A stretch of 64,000 bases of DNA from Sphingomonas sp. GC_Shp_5. Its GTDB lineage: Bacteria > Pseudomonadota > Alphaproteobacteria > Sphingomonadales > Sphingomonadaceae. Position numbers and translations under genes: made by a program. Every line of letters begins with the position of its first letter. Within the stretch, counting starts at the first letter, position 1. Positions 56,693 to 64,000 of the stretch are shown piece after piece. The stretch is from the NCBI RefSeq assembly GCF_026540855.1, contig NZ_JALNUP010000014.1, forward strand, positions 39,374 to 103,373. The letters are read 5' to 3'. The notes under the pieces were generated by a model that saw only the letters and a program-made list of their open reading frames with translations, did no database searches and was not told where the DNA came from.

Positions 56693-57466
56693 TTAAACCC
56701 TGAATTTGTACGTCGCGCCCGGCGCCCGCTCGATATCCGGGGGGAAGCTCGCGCGCTTGTCGTCATAATATTGGCGGCGGTGATCGCCGTCGGCAGCGGC
56801 GTTGTAGGTGAGATAGAGGATCCGGCGCTGCGCGTCGGTGAGGTTCGGCTTGGAGGCATGCGGCGCATAGCTGTCGAAGAACAGCACGTCGCCGGGCTCG
56901 GTGGGGATCGGGATCAGCGCGAAGGCGTCCATCTGCTCAGGCGTCAGCGGCTGCCATTCCTCGCCGACCATGGTCGTGATCCGCGGCGCGCTGGTCATCT
57001 CGAGGCAGCCGTTCTCGGCCGTCGCGCGATCGATCCCGACCAGCGCGGTGACGAACATCGGCGCATATCTGGTCCAGCCCGCCTGCTGGTCCTGGTGCGG
57101 CTCGAAGCCGGCGCCGCCCGCCTTCTTGAAGTTGATCTTTTCCTTGAACAGCAGCGACGGGCCACTGAGGAGCTGCGCCACCGCGTCGGACAACCGGCCG
57201 TGGCGGACGAGCGCGTCGAACGCGGGATGATAGGGGCAGAAATCCTCGATCCGCTGCATCACCCGCTCGCCGGGGGTGGTCACGCTGTCTTCGTAATAGA
57301 CCATGTGCCGGCCCGGTTCCTCGGGCAGCGCGACCAGTTCGTCGGTCCAGCCGGCGATCTCGGCCGCCTCGGCCGGGGTGAACAGCCCGCGCTTGGCGAC
57401 CCATCCGGTTTCGGCGAAGTGGGCGATGTCATCGGGCGTCAGGGGAAGGGGGTCGTGCAGCGACAT
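56693..57466 (-). CDS. PhyH/PhnY-like Fe(II)/2-oxoglutarate dioxygenase
   Basis: A 257-residue member of the phytanoyl-CoA dioxygenase family. The iron facial triad is His124-x-Asp126 (FEPHQDQQAG) and His203 (YAPHASKPN), and Arg214/215 (AQRRILYLTYN) should bind 2-oxoglutarate. LLFKEKINFK just before the triad resembles the region of PhnY, the 2-aminoethylphosphonate hydroxylase. It is next to a PntC-like gene (1-base gap) in a phosphonate locus, so it may hydroxylate AEP or an AEP lipid. That substrate is inferred. PhnY otherwise serves AEP degradation, but no PhnZ partner is seen. Confidence 0.85.
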   Translation of the reverse strand: MSLHDPLPLTPDDIAHFAETGWVAKRGLFTPAEAAEIAGWTDELVALPEEPGRHMVYYEDSVTTPGERVMQRIEDFCPYHPAFDALVRHGRLSDAVAQLLSGPSLLFKEKINFKKAGGAGFEPHQDQQAGWTRYAPMFVTALVGIDRATAENGCLEMTSAPRITTMVGEEWQPLTPEQMDAFALIPIPTEPGDVLFFDSYAPHASKPNLTDAQRRILYLTYNAAADGDHRRQYYDDKRASFPPDIERAPGATYKFRV

Positions 57467-57467
57467 A

Positions 57468-58253
57468 TCAGCTCACCAGATGGGGGAGGATGGCGTCGCG
57501 GGCCTTGGCGACGTCTTCGGGGAAGTCGATTTCGGTCCAGGGCAGGTCCGTGACGTCGACGTAGGAAAAGCCGGCGGGGTCGGCGAGCATCAGATCGCGG
57601 ATCGCTTCCTCATATTCGACGTCGGTGCGCCCCGCGGCGACATAACGCTCGCACGCGTCGGCGAGCCTTTCGGCCATCGCCGGCGCGAACTTGAAGAAGC
57701 CGACCGACTCGCCGTGCCAGTCATGGGCATGCTCGGGCCTCTTTCGAAAATCCACCATCGTCTCGCCACGGAAGCAGACCTTGACCGGCTCGTCGCCGGG
57801 CTCGAGCTCGCGATCGACCAGCAGCACCGCCTCGCCCGGCGCGGCGACCAGCCGCTCGAGCATCCGCCGGTCGTAGAGCACGTCGCCGTCCATCAGCAGC
57901 ACCGGGCGGCCGGCGCGCAGCCGGTCGCGCTGCACCCACAAGGAGACCAGGCTGCCCTGACGAAAATCGGGGTTGAGCATCGTGCCGGCACGGGTGCCCA
58001 GCGCGGCGGCGAGCACCGGCGCGTCATGGCCGACGGTGACGACGATATCCGTCACCCCCACCGCAGCCAGCGCCTCGAGGTGGCGCTCGATCAGCGAGCG
58101 GCCGGCGAAATCGAGCAGCACCTTGGGGCCGTCATGCGTCTCGCCGAGTCGGCGGCCGACGCCCGCGGCAAGGAGGATCGCGATCGGCGCCGGGTCATCC
58201 TTCAGCGGATGCTGTGTTTCCGACGGGGACGGGCTGGCTTGGCTTGTCTGCAT
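57468..58253 (-). CDS. PntC-like phosphonoalkyl cytidylyltransferase (NTP transferase)
   Basis: A 261-residue sugar-nucleotidyltransferase fold. The NTP loop LAAGVGRRLGE (28-38) with PK at 43-44 and the metal motif MDGDVLY (Asp122, Asp124) are intact, and the C-terminus has VDVTDLPWTEIDFPEDVAKA, typical of enzymes that cytidylylate phosphocholine or phosphonates. In this locus the likely substrate is AEP, giving CMP-AEP. An inositol-phosphate or phosphocholine enzyme is the main alternative. It is divergent from the PEP mutase gene (98 bases) and is followed after 1 base by the dioxygenase gene. Confidence 0.85.
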   Translation of the reverse strand: MQTSQASPSPSETQHPLKDDPAPIAILLAAGVGRRLGETHDGPKVLLDFAGRSLIERHLEALAAVGVTDIVVTVGHDAPVLAAALGTRAGTMLNPDFRQGSLVSLWVQRDRLRAGRPVLLMDGDVLYDRRMLERLVAAPGEAVLLVDRELEPGDEPVKVCFRGETMVDFRKRPEHAHDWHGESVGFFKFAPAMAERLADACERYVAAGRTDVEYEEAIRDLMLADPAGFSYVDVTDLPWTEIDFPEDVAKARDAILPHLVS

Positions 58254-58351
58254 GGGCAAGCGGCTATAACGAGCGCCCTTGCCGCGGCCAAGGACACTGG
58301 GGGGCTTCGTCGCGACGCCCGTGATTATACCCACCGAAAGTCCCGCGCTTC

Positions 58352-59983
58352 ATGAACGATCAACCGACCAGCTTCGCCACGCCCACCCCGGGCCTGAGCC
58401 GCGCCACCTTGCTGCGCAACGCCATCGAGGGGGCAGAGCTTGCCTTTCTGATGGAGGCGCATAGCGGCCTGTCGGCGAAGATCGTCGAGGAAGCCGGCTT
58501 TGGCGGCATCTGGGCCTCGGGCCTCAGCATTTCGGCGAGCCTCGGCCTGCGCGACAGCAACGAGGCGTCCTGGACCCAGGTGCTCGACGTGCTCGAATAT
58601 ATGTCGGACGCGACGACGTTGCCGATCCTGGTCGACGGTGACACCGGCTATGGCAATTTCAACAACGTCCGCCGCCTCGTCCGCAAGCTCGGCGAGCGCA
58701 ACATCGCCGGCGTGTGCATTGAGGACAAGCTGTTCCCGAAGACCAATTCGTTCATCGGCGAGGAGCAGCCGCTCGCCGACATCGGCGAATTCTGCGGGCG
58801 GATCACCGCGGGCAAGGACAGCCAGACCAGCGACGATTTCGTCATCGTCGCGCGCGTCGAGGCGCTGATCTCGAGCCGGCCGATGGAAGAGGCGCTGCGC
58901 CGCGCCGAAGCCTATCATGCCGCCGGCGCCGACGCGATCCTGATCCATTCCAAGAAGGCGGACGGCAAGGAGATCTTCGAATTCTGCCGCCGCTGGGGCA
59001 ATCGCGCGCCCGTCGTGATCGTGCCGACGACCTATTATCCGATCCCGACCGACCAGTTCCGCGAGGCGAACATCTCGACGGTGATCTGGGCCAACCATCT
59101 GATGCGCGCCTCGATCACCGCGATGCGCGAGACCGCGAAGACGATCCACGCCGAGCAGTCGCTGATGAACATCGAAGGCCGGGTCATCCCGGTCAAGGAA
59201 GTGTTCCGGCTGATGGGCAATGCCGAACTGGAAGAGGCCGAGAAGCGCTATCTGCCCGAGACGCCGCGCCCGCGTGCGGTGGTGCTCGCGGCCTCGGGCG
59301 GCGATCTCGGCGAGCTGACCCGCGACCGTCCCAAGTGCATGATCGACGTCCGCGGCCAGTCGCTGCTCGCCCGCCAGGTCGCGACCTTTGCCGACACCGG
59401 GATCCGCGACGTCACCGTGGTGCGTGGATTTGCCAAGGACGCCGTGGCGCTGAAGGGCATCAAGACCGTCGACAACGATCGTTTCGCCGAAACCGGCGAG
59501 GTGTTCTCGCTGGCGCAGGCGGCCGATGTGCTGTCCGGCGAGGTGGTGGTTTCCTACGGCGACGTACTGTTCCGCAACTACATCCTCGAGAGCCTGCTCT
59601 CGAGCAAGGCCGACATCGTCCTCGCCGTCGATGCGACGCCGCGTGAGGGCAAGGCGGTGCGCGATCTGGTGCTCGCCGATCATGCCTTCTCCGGCAGCTA
59701 TCTCGACGAGGCACCCGCGCATCTCACCCGCATGGGCAGCGATCTCGGCGCCGCGGTCAGCGGCGAGTGGGTCGGCCTCGCGCGGTTCAGCGCTGCCGGC
59801 GCCGGCTGGCTGCGTGACGAGATCGCCGCACTCGACGCGGAAGGCCTGCTCGAGACCGCCGACCTACCGCTGCTGCTCAGCCGCATCGCTGCCAAGCATC
59901 CGGTGCGCGTCAAATATTTCACCGGCCACTGGATGGACGTCAACACGCTCGCCGACGTCGCCGACGCGCGCAACTTCACCTGA
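58352..59983 (+). CDS. Phosphoenolpyruvate mutase fused to a nucleotidyltransferase-like domain
   Basis: A 543-residue fusion. Residues ~15-300 are PEP mutase: the hallmark loop [10 protein letters not shown] (124-133) distinguishes it from isocitrate-lyase-type relatives, and VDGDTGYGN (94-102) gives the magnesium aspartates. It isomerises PEP to phosphonopyruvate, creating the C-P bond. Residues ~306-543 are a nucleotidyltransferase fold, but its loop reads [11 protein letters not shown] (312-322), without the usual G-x-G-x-R, while PK (327-328) and SYGDVLF (Asp404) remain. That domain may be inactive or specialised. It shares one base with the next gene (TGATG). Confidence 0.93.
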   Translation: MNDQPTSFATPTPGLSRATLLRNAIEGAELAFLMEAHSGLSAKIVEEAGFGGIWASGLSISASLGLRDSNEASWTQVLDVLEYMSDATTLPILVDGDTGYGNFNNVRRLVRKLGERNIAGVCIEDKLFPKTNSFIGEEQPLADIGEFCGRITAGKDSQTSDDFVIVARVEALISSRPMEEALRRAEAYHAAGADAILIHSKKADGKEIFEFCRRWGNRAPVVIVPTTYYPIPTDQFREANISTVIWANHLMRASITAMRETAKTIHAEQSLMNIEGRVIPVKEVFRLMGNAELEEAEKRYLPETPRPRAVVLAASGGDLGELTRDRPKCMIDVRGQSLLARQVATFADTGIRDVTVVRGFAKDAVALKGIKTVDNDRFAETGEVFSLAQAADVLSGEVVVSYGDVLFRNYILESLLSSKADIVLAVDATPREGKAVRDLVLADHAFSGSYLDEAPAHLTRMGSDLGAAVSGEWVGLARFSAAGAGWLRDEIAALDAEGLLETADLPLLLSRIAAKHPVRVKYFTGHWMDVNTLADVADARNFT

Positions 59984-61119
59984 TGATCACCGCCGATACG
60001 TTCATGAACGCGGCCTCGGCGGCCGGGTTCGATTTCTACACCGGGGTGCCGTGCAGCTATCTCACGCCGCTGATCAATGGCGTCCTGTCCAACCGGTCGC
60101 TGCGCTATGTTGGCGGGGCGAGCGAGGGCGAGGCCGTAGCGATTGCGGCGGGGGCGTGGCTCGCCGGCCGGCGGACGGTGGCGATGTGCCAGAACTCCGG
60201 CCTCGGCAACATGGTCAACCCGCTGACCTCGCTCAATGCGCCGTTCGCGATTCCGACGCTGCTGATCACCACCTGGCGCGGCCGCCCGGGCGAGCCCGAC
60301 GAGCCGCAGCATGTGGTGATGGGCGAGATCACCCAGGACCTGCTCGGGCTGATGGGGCTCGAGCAGCGCCCGTTCCCGAACGACACCGATGACGTCGCGC
60401 CCGCGCTCGCCCAGGCGACCGCGGCGATGGCGGCGAGCAGCCAGCCGTTCGCCTTCGTAATGGCCAAGGGCGATGTCGCCGACACCGCGCTCGACCAGTC
60501 GCCGCGCGCGCTGCCCGAGCCCGGCGTCTATGCCGATCATCGCCGCCACGGCGAGCGCCCGACCCGCGTCGCGGTGCTCGAGCGCTTCCTCGCGCTGACC
60601 GACGATGACACCGCGGTGATCGCCACCACCGGCAAGTCGGGTCGCGAACTGTTCACCCTCGCCGATCGCGAGCAGCACCTCTATCAGGTCGGTTCGATGG
60701 GCGGCGCAGCGGGCATGGCGCTCGGGGTCGCGCTCAACACGCGCAAGCGCGTGGTGGTGATCGACGGCGACGGTGCCGCGCTGATGAAGCTCGGCACGCT
60801 CGCAACGATCGGTGCCGAGGCGCCGGCGAACCTCGTCCATCTGCTGCTCGACAATGGCGTGCACGATTCGACCGGCGGCCAGGCGACCGTCTCCGCCTCG
60901 GTCGATTTCGCCCGCATCGCGCTCGCCTGCGGCTATGCCCATGCCGCCTCGGTCGACGACCTTGCCGGGTTCGACGACGCCTGGGCCGAGGCCCATGCCG
61001 CAGCCGGCCCGGCGATGATCCACCTGCGCATCGCGCCGGGGTCGATGAAGACGCTCGGTCGCCCGACGGTGACGCCGGAGGCCGTGGCGCGGCGCTTCAA
61101 GGCGTTCCTGGCGCGGTGA
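59983..61119 (+). CDS. Phosphonopyruvate decarboxylase
   Basis: A 378-residue thiamine-diphosphate enzyme that converts phosphonopyruvate to phosphonoacetaldehyde and so drives the unfavourable PEP mutase step. FYTGVPCSYLTPLI is the family N-terminus, GGASEGEAVAIAAG holds the Glu that activates TPP, and the TPP/Mg motif is DGDGAALMKLGT (near 262) ending in DNGVHDSTGGQATVS, a stretch characteristic of Ppd. It is coupled to the PEP mutase gene (TGATG) and to the following membrane protein gene (GTGA). Confidence 0.95.
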   Translation: MITADTFMNAASAAGFDFYTGVPCSYLTPLINGVLSNRSLRYVGGASEGEAVAIAAGAWLAGRRTVAMCQNSGLGNMVNPLTSLNAPFAIPTLLITTWRGRPGEPDEPQHVVMGEITQDLLGLMGLEQRPFPNDTDDVAPALAQATAAMAASSQPFAFVMAKGDVADTALDQSPRALPEPGVYADHRRHGERPTRVAVLERFLALTDDDTAVIATTGKSGRELFTLADREQHLYQVGSMGGAAGMALGVALNTRKRVVVIDGDGAALMKLGTLATIGAEAPANLVHLLLDNGVHDSTGGQATVSASVDFARIALACGYAHAASVDDLAGFDDAWAEAHAAAGPAMIHLRIAPGSMKTLGRPTVTPEAVARRFKAFLAR

Positions 61120-62069
61120 AGCGGTCGGCGATCGTCGCCATCCTGATCGGCCTGATGCTGGCGGCGACGCTGATCGCCACCAACGATGTCGGCCAGATCG
61201 CGGGCGCGCTGCGCCATGCCGGCTGGGGGATACTGCTCGTGGCGTTGCTCCATGTGCCGCAGACCTTCGCCTCGGCGCTTGGCTGGAACGCGCTGTTCGC
61301 GCGGCGCGAGCGGCCGGGGCTCAGCCTTGCCTATCCGCTGCGCTGGATCCGCGAATCGGTCAACGCGCTGCTGCCGGTGGCGCAGATCGGCGGCGATCTG
61401 GTGCGCGCGCGATTGCTCGCCCAACGCGGCCCGACGATGGCGGCGAGCATGGCCACGGTGATGGTCGATCTGTCGATGGAGGCGGTCACCCAGGCGGTGT
61501 TCACCCTGCTCTGCGTCGGCCTGCTGATCCTCGGGCCCCACGGCGGCGAGGCAATCCCGCTGGCGGTCGGCGCGATCGTCGCCACCACCGTCATGGCCGG
61601 CGCGTTTGTCGCTGCCCAGCGCTTCGGGTTGTTCCGGCTGGTCGAACGTGCGGTTGCGCGCTGGACTGCCGGCCGCGACCTCGCCGGGCTTAACGCCGCG
61701 GTGATCGACCTCTATCGCCGGCCGCGGCGCTGGCTGCCGTCGGCGGGTTTCCACCTCGCCTCCTGGCTGCTCGGCGGGCTCGAGACCTGGGCCGCGCTTC
61801 ATGTACTCGGCCTGTCATCATCGTTACGCGAAGCGATGATCATCGAGGGGCTGGGGCAGGCGGTGCGCGGCGTCGGCTTCCTCATTCCCGGCGCACTCGG
61901 GGTGCAGGAGGGCGGCTATCTACTAATCTGCGCGATGTTCGGCATCGCGCCGCAACAGGCACTCGCCCTGTCGCTGATCCGGCGGGTGCGCGAACTGGCG
62001 CTCGGGCTGCCGGGGCTCGCCATGTGGCACAGGATGGAGCGGGCGCCGGCCGCGCCTCAGGAAGGATGA
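61116..62069 (+). CDS. Lysylphosphatidylglycerol-synthase-TM/HpnL-like membrane protein
   Basis: A 317-residue membrane protein with about seven to eight hydrophobic segments. VNALLPVAQIGGDLVRARLL and GFLIPGALGVQEGGYLLICA are the two conserved turns of the LPG_synthase_TM / UPF0104 family, also seen in HpnL of hopanoid clusters. Some members flip or expose lipids. Its place between ppd and the AEP transaminase gene suggests a role in moving a phosphonolipid or precursor, which is inference. The GTG at 61116 overlaps the ppd stop. Confidence 0.83.
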   Translation: MKRSAIVAILIGLMLAATLIATNDVGQIAGALRHAGWGILLVALLHVPQTFASALGWNALFARRERPGLSLAYPLRWIRESVNALLPVAQIGGDLVRARLLAQRGPTMAASMATVMVDLSMEAVTQAVFTLLCVGLLILGPHGGEAIPLAVGAIVATTVMAGAFVAAQRFGLFRLVERAVARWTAGRDLAGLNAAVIDLYRRPRRWLPSAGFHLASWLLGGLETWAALHVLGLSSSLREAMIIEGLGQAVRGVGFLIPGALGVQEGGYLLICAMFGIAPQQALALSLIRRVRELALGLPGLAMWHRMERAPAAPQEG

Positions 62070-62071
62070 CG

Positions 62072-63163
62072 ATGACCGACGCGCCGCTGCTGCTTACCCC
62101 CGGCCCGCTCACCACCGATCCCGCGGTACGCGGCGCGATGCTCGACGATTGGGGCTCGCGCGATCCGGCGTTTATCGCGCTCACCTTCGAGATGCGCCAG
62201 CGGCTGGTCGCTGTCGCGCGTGGCGAGGGATCCCATGTCGCGGTGCCGATCCAGGGCAGCGGCACCTATGCGCTCGAGGCCGCCGCGGGCACGCTGCTCG
62301 GGCCCGAGGATACGCTGCTGGTGCTGATCAACGGCGCCTATGGCGAGCGGATGGCGGCAATTGCGACTCGGCTCGGCCACCGGGTGGAGACGATGCGCTG
62401 GGACGAGAGCGATCCGGTCGATCCGGTCGCGGTGGCGCAGCGGCTCGCCGCGGATTCCGCGATCAGCCATGTCGCGCTCGTCCATGTCGAGACCACCACC
62501 GGGCTGCTCAACCCGCTGGAGGAGGTCGCACGCGCGGTGGCGGCGGAAGGGCGGCTGCTGATCGTCGACGCGATGGCGAGCTTCGGCGCGCTGCCGATCG
62601 ACCTGCGCACGCTGCCGGCGGCGGCGGTGCTCGCCTCGAGCAACAAATGCCTCGAGGGCACACCGGGGATCGGCTTCGCGCTGGTCGACCGCGCGGTGCT
62701 GGCGGGCTACGCTGGCCGCAGCGCCTCGATGAGCCTCGATCTCCACGCGCAATGGCAGGGGTTCGAGGCGAACGGCCAGTGGCGCTTTACCCCGCCGGTG
62801 CAGGTGGTCGCGGCGCTGGTCGAGGCGCTGCGGCGGCTCGAGGCGGAAGGCGGCCCGGCGGCGCGGCTCGCGCGCTACACGGCCAATCTGGAGACGCTGC
62901 TGCGCGGCACTGCGGCGCTTGGCATCGAGCTGTATCTCGACGCCAAGCTGCAGGCGCCGATCATCGCGACCTTCCGCTCGCCGGCAGGGTTCGATTTCCA
63001 CGCCTTCTACGCAGCGCTCGCCGCGGCGGGGTTTGTGATCTATCCGGGCAAGCTCACCAGGGGCGACTCGTTCCGGATCGGCTGCATCGGTGCGATCCCG
63101 CCGGGTGCGTTCGACCGGCTGGTCGCCGCGCTCGGCCCGGCGCTAGCGGCGGCGCGCAGCTAG
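62072..63163 (+). CDS. phnW: 2-aminoethylphosphonate--pyruvate transaminase
   Basis: A 363-residue class V aminotransferase. LLTPGPLTTDPAVRGAMLDDWGSRD at the N-terminus, given here in part as TPGPLTTDPAVR, is a PhnW signature; PLP residues are Asp166 (VDAMASFG) and Lys192 (ASSNKCLEG). With PEP mutase and Ppd it would aminate phosphonoacetaldehyde to AEP, the reverse of the degradative reaction. The ATG at 62072 has GAAGGA five bases upstream. Its last 21 bases overlap the convergent phosphotransferase gene. Confidence 0.94.
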   Translation: MTDAPLLLTPGPLTTDPAVRGAMLDDWGSRDPAFIALTFEMRQRLVAVARGEGSHVAVPIQGSGTYALEAAAGTLLGPEDTLLVLINGAYGERMAAIATRLGHRVETMRWDESDPVDPVAVAQRLAADSAISHVALVHVETTTGLLNPLEEVARAVAAEGRLLIVDAMASFGALPIDLRTLPAAAVLASSNKCLEGTPGIGFALVDRAVLAGYAGRSASMSLDLHAQWQGFEANGQWRFTPPVQVVAALVEALRRLEAEGGPAARLARYTANLETLLRGTAALGIELYLDAKLQAPIIATFRSPAGFDFHAFYAALAAAGFVIYPGKLTRGDSFRIGCIGAIPPGAFDRLVAALGPALAAARS

Positions 63164-63772
63164 CAGCGCCAGCACGATCGCCGCCGCCGGCGTGATGATC
63201 GCCGCCGCGATCGTCATCGGCCAGGCGAGCCCGCACCAGATCAGGATCGGCACCAGGATCATCGCATCGTCGGGATCAATCGTGATCCCGTCGGTGAGCT
63301 CGAATCCGCGGACATCGGCGAAGTTGAGGATGTTGAGCTCGGCGAACAGCGTGCCGATTCCGAGCCCGGCGACGATGCCGAGCCACACCGCGGCCATGCC
63401 ATGACCGGCGGCGAGACCGAGCCCCAGCCCGATGAAGGTGGCGACGCTCGCCAGGCAATCGCAGGCGAGATCGTAGCGATAGCCCCACAGGCTCATCTGC
63501 CCAGTCTGGCGCGCGAGCTCGCCATCGGCGCGGTCGAGCAGCATCGACAACACGAAAACGCCGCCGCCCGCGACCATCCATCCACCCGGCCCACGCGCGA
63601 AGCAGCCCGCGGCGATAAGCCCGGTGATCAGCCGCACCGTCGTCACCTGGTTCGGAGTCGCGCCGGTCCGCGCCAGCAGCCTCACCGGGCGGCGAACGAT
63701 ACGATGGATGACGGTGTTGGTGCTCAAACGAACGGCTCCGAAACGGCGACAGGCGCCGATTGTCACGCGCAT
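63143..63772 (-). CDS. CDP-alcohol phosphatidyltransferase family protein
   Basis: A 209-residue membrane enzyme with about five or six helices. The full CDP-alcohol phosphotransferase motif is present: Asp80, Asp83-Gly84, Ala87-Arg88, Gly97, Asp101 and Asp105 (DRADGELARQ ... GYRYDLACD). Such enzymes transfer a phospho-alcohol from its CDP/CMP form to a lipid or inositol acceptor. Next to a PntC-like enzyme and AEP genes, CMP-AEP is the likely donor, giving a phosphonolipid. The true start may be ATG 63772 or TTG 63727. It is convergent with phnW and divergent from dxs. Confidence 0.85.
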   Translation of the reverse strand: MRVTIGACRRFGAVRLSTNTVIHRIVRRPVRLLARTGATPNQVTTVRLITGLIAAGCFARGPGGWMVAGGGVFVLSMLLDRADGELARQTGQMSLWGYRYDLACDCLASVATFIGLGLGLAAGHGMAAVWLGIVAGLGIGTLFAELNILNFADVRGFELTDGITIDPDDAMILVPILIWCGLAWPMTIAAAIITPAAAIVLALLAARRR

Positions 63773-63827
63773 GCAGCTGCTTGCAAGGCCGACATTGAGG
63801 CGACGACCGGCAAACGGGCTTTGTGTT

Positions 63828-63839
63828 ACCAAATTTGGT
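63828..63839. promoter_or_regulatory. Perfect palindrome in the dxs / phosphotransferase divergent region
   Basis: ACCAAATTTGGT is a perfect 12-base palindrome 16 bases before the dxs start and 56 bases before the phosphotransferase start. Its AT-rich core contrasts with the surrounding GC. It may be an operator, or part of a promoter. Nothing else is recognised in this 83-base gap. Confidence 0.4.
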
Positions 63840-63855
63840 CGTTTAGGACACGGCC

Positions 63856-64000
63856 ATGTCTTTGCTTCCCGCGACGCCGTTGCTCGATACGGTCGCCAAT
63901 CCCCATGATCTCCGCAAGCTGCTGCCCGAACAGCTGACTCAATTAGCCGACGAGCTGCGCGCGGAGACGATCTCGGCGGTAGGCAGCACCGGCGGGCATC
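63856..64000 (+). CDS. dxs: 1-deoxy-D-xylulose-5-phosphate synthase (3' end cut by window edge)
   Basis: Only the first 48 residues are visible. [20 protein letters not shown] and [19 protein letters not shown] are the very conserved Dxs N-terminus, the last part being the first TPP-domain helix and its TGGH turn. Dxs condenses pyruvate and glyceraldehyde 3-phosphate in the MEP isoprenoid pathway. No catalytic residues beyond this can be assessed. Confidence 0.9.
   Translation, partial: MSLLPATPLLDTVANPHDLRKLLPEQLTQLADELRAETISAVGSTGGH

Noticed and set aside
56693..63772. A phosphonate degradation locus.
   Set aside because: PEP mutase and Ppd are biosynthetic, and no phosphonatase, PhnZ, PhnA or C-P lyase gene is present. 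PhnW alone is reversible.
1..64000. Genome-wide recoding of TAG as glutamine.
   Set aside because: TAG is the natural stop of at least the Pcm-like, tolC, valS, lipid kinase, S9 peptidase (true end), histone deacetylase and two lipoprotein/membrane genes, so complete recoding would extend many proteins. Partial suppression remains possible.
1..64000. CRISPR array, prophage, insertion sequence or integrase.
   Set aside because: No regularly spaced direct repeats, transposase, integrase or phage structural genes were recognised. The repeats found are isolated hairpins.

Overview
The window looks like chromosomal DNA of a sphingomonad (Alphaproteobacteria, Sphingomonas or a close relative). The evidence is very high GC, start codons that are often GTG or TTG, a CysN-CysC fusion, a lipoyl domain on the PDH E1 beta subunit, a DUF2497/PopZ-type protein, a TadG-TadE-TadE cassette, and hairpin intergenic repeats of a kind common in this group. 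Genes are densely packed, and many neighbours overlap by 4 bases (ATGA or GTGA). No prophage, insertion sequence, CRISPR array or plasmid function was seen.

Layout. 1-14 kb: a Pcm-like methyltransferase (cut by the left edge), a TolC-type porin, a PopZ-like protein, an S9 peptidase broken by an amber codon, valS, a MATE exporter, a lipid kinase, hemB and a membrane protein fused to a spermidine-synthase-like domain. 14-20 kb: tRNA-Arg(ACG), a bile-acid-symporter-like carrier and the sulfate activation genes cysD-cysNC-cysQ. 20-31 kb: a partial arginine succinyltransferase set (M20 hydrolase, astA, astB), a DUF481 porin-like protein, rppH, an esterase, a histone-deacetylase-like protein, a cyclopropane synthase, an SDR, purF and hisI. 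31-40 kb: MerR with an acyl-CoA dehydrogenase, a wall hydrolase with cysK and an MFS gene, then pdhA-pdhB. 40-51 kb: a tad pilus cassette with two amber-interrupted genes, an NDUFAF6-like protein, an EF-hand protein, trmFO, and an L,D-transpeptidase/lipoprotein/D,D-carboxypeptidase operon. 51-54.5 kb: a four-gene operon PepSY-TM/DUF2271/DUF4198/ApbE. 56.7-63.8 kb: a phosphonate biosynthesis locus. The right edge cuts into dxs.

The most interesting system is at 56.7-63.8 kb. It encodes PEP mutase (fused to a second, degenerate nucleotidyltransferase domain), phosphonopyruvate decarboxylase and 2-aminoethylphosphonate (AEP) transaminase, which together would make AEP. Beside them are a PntC-like cytidylyltransferase, a PhnY-like Fe(II)/2-oxoglutarate dioxygenase, a flippase-like membrane protein and a CDP-alcohol phosphotransferase with its full active-site motif. 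Read together they predict PEP -> AEP (possibly hydroxylated) -> CMP-AEP -> AEP-headgroup lipid, that is, a phosphonolipid pathway in a sphingomonad. The final steps are inferred.

Two further systems stand out. The 51-54.5 kb operon pairs an ApbE flavin transferase with a DUF2271 protein carrying a DGVSGAT motif, which matches the ApbE target consensus, so it may be a flavinylated periplasmic electron-transfer unit. Three otherwise intact genes (S9 peptidase, a TadE and TadG) are each interrupted by a single in-frame TAG, while TAG also serves as the ordinary stop of many other genes here.
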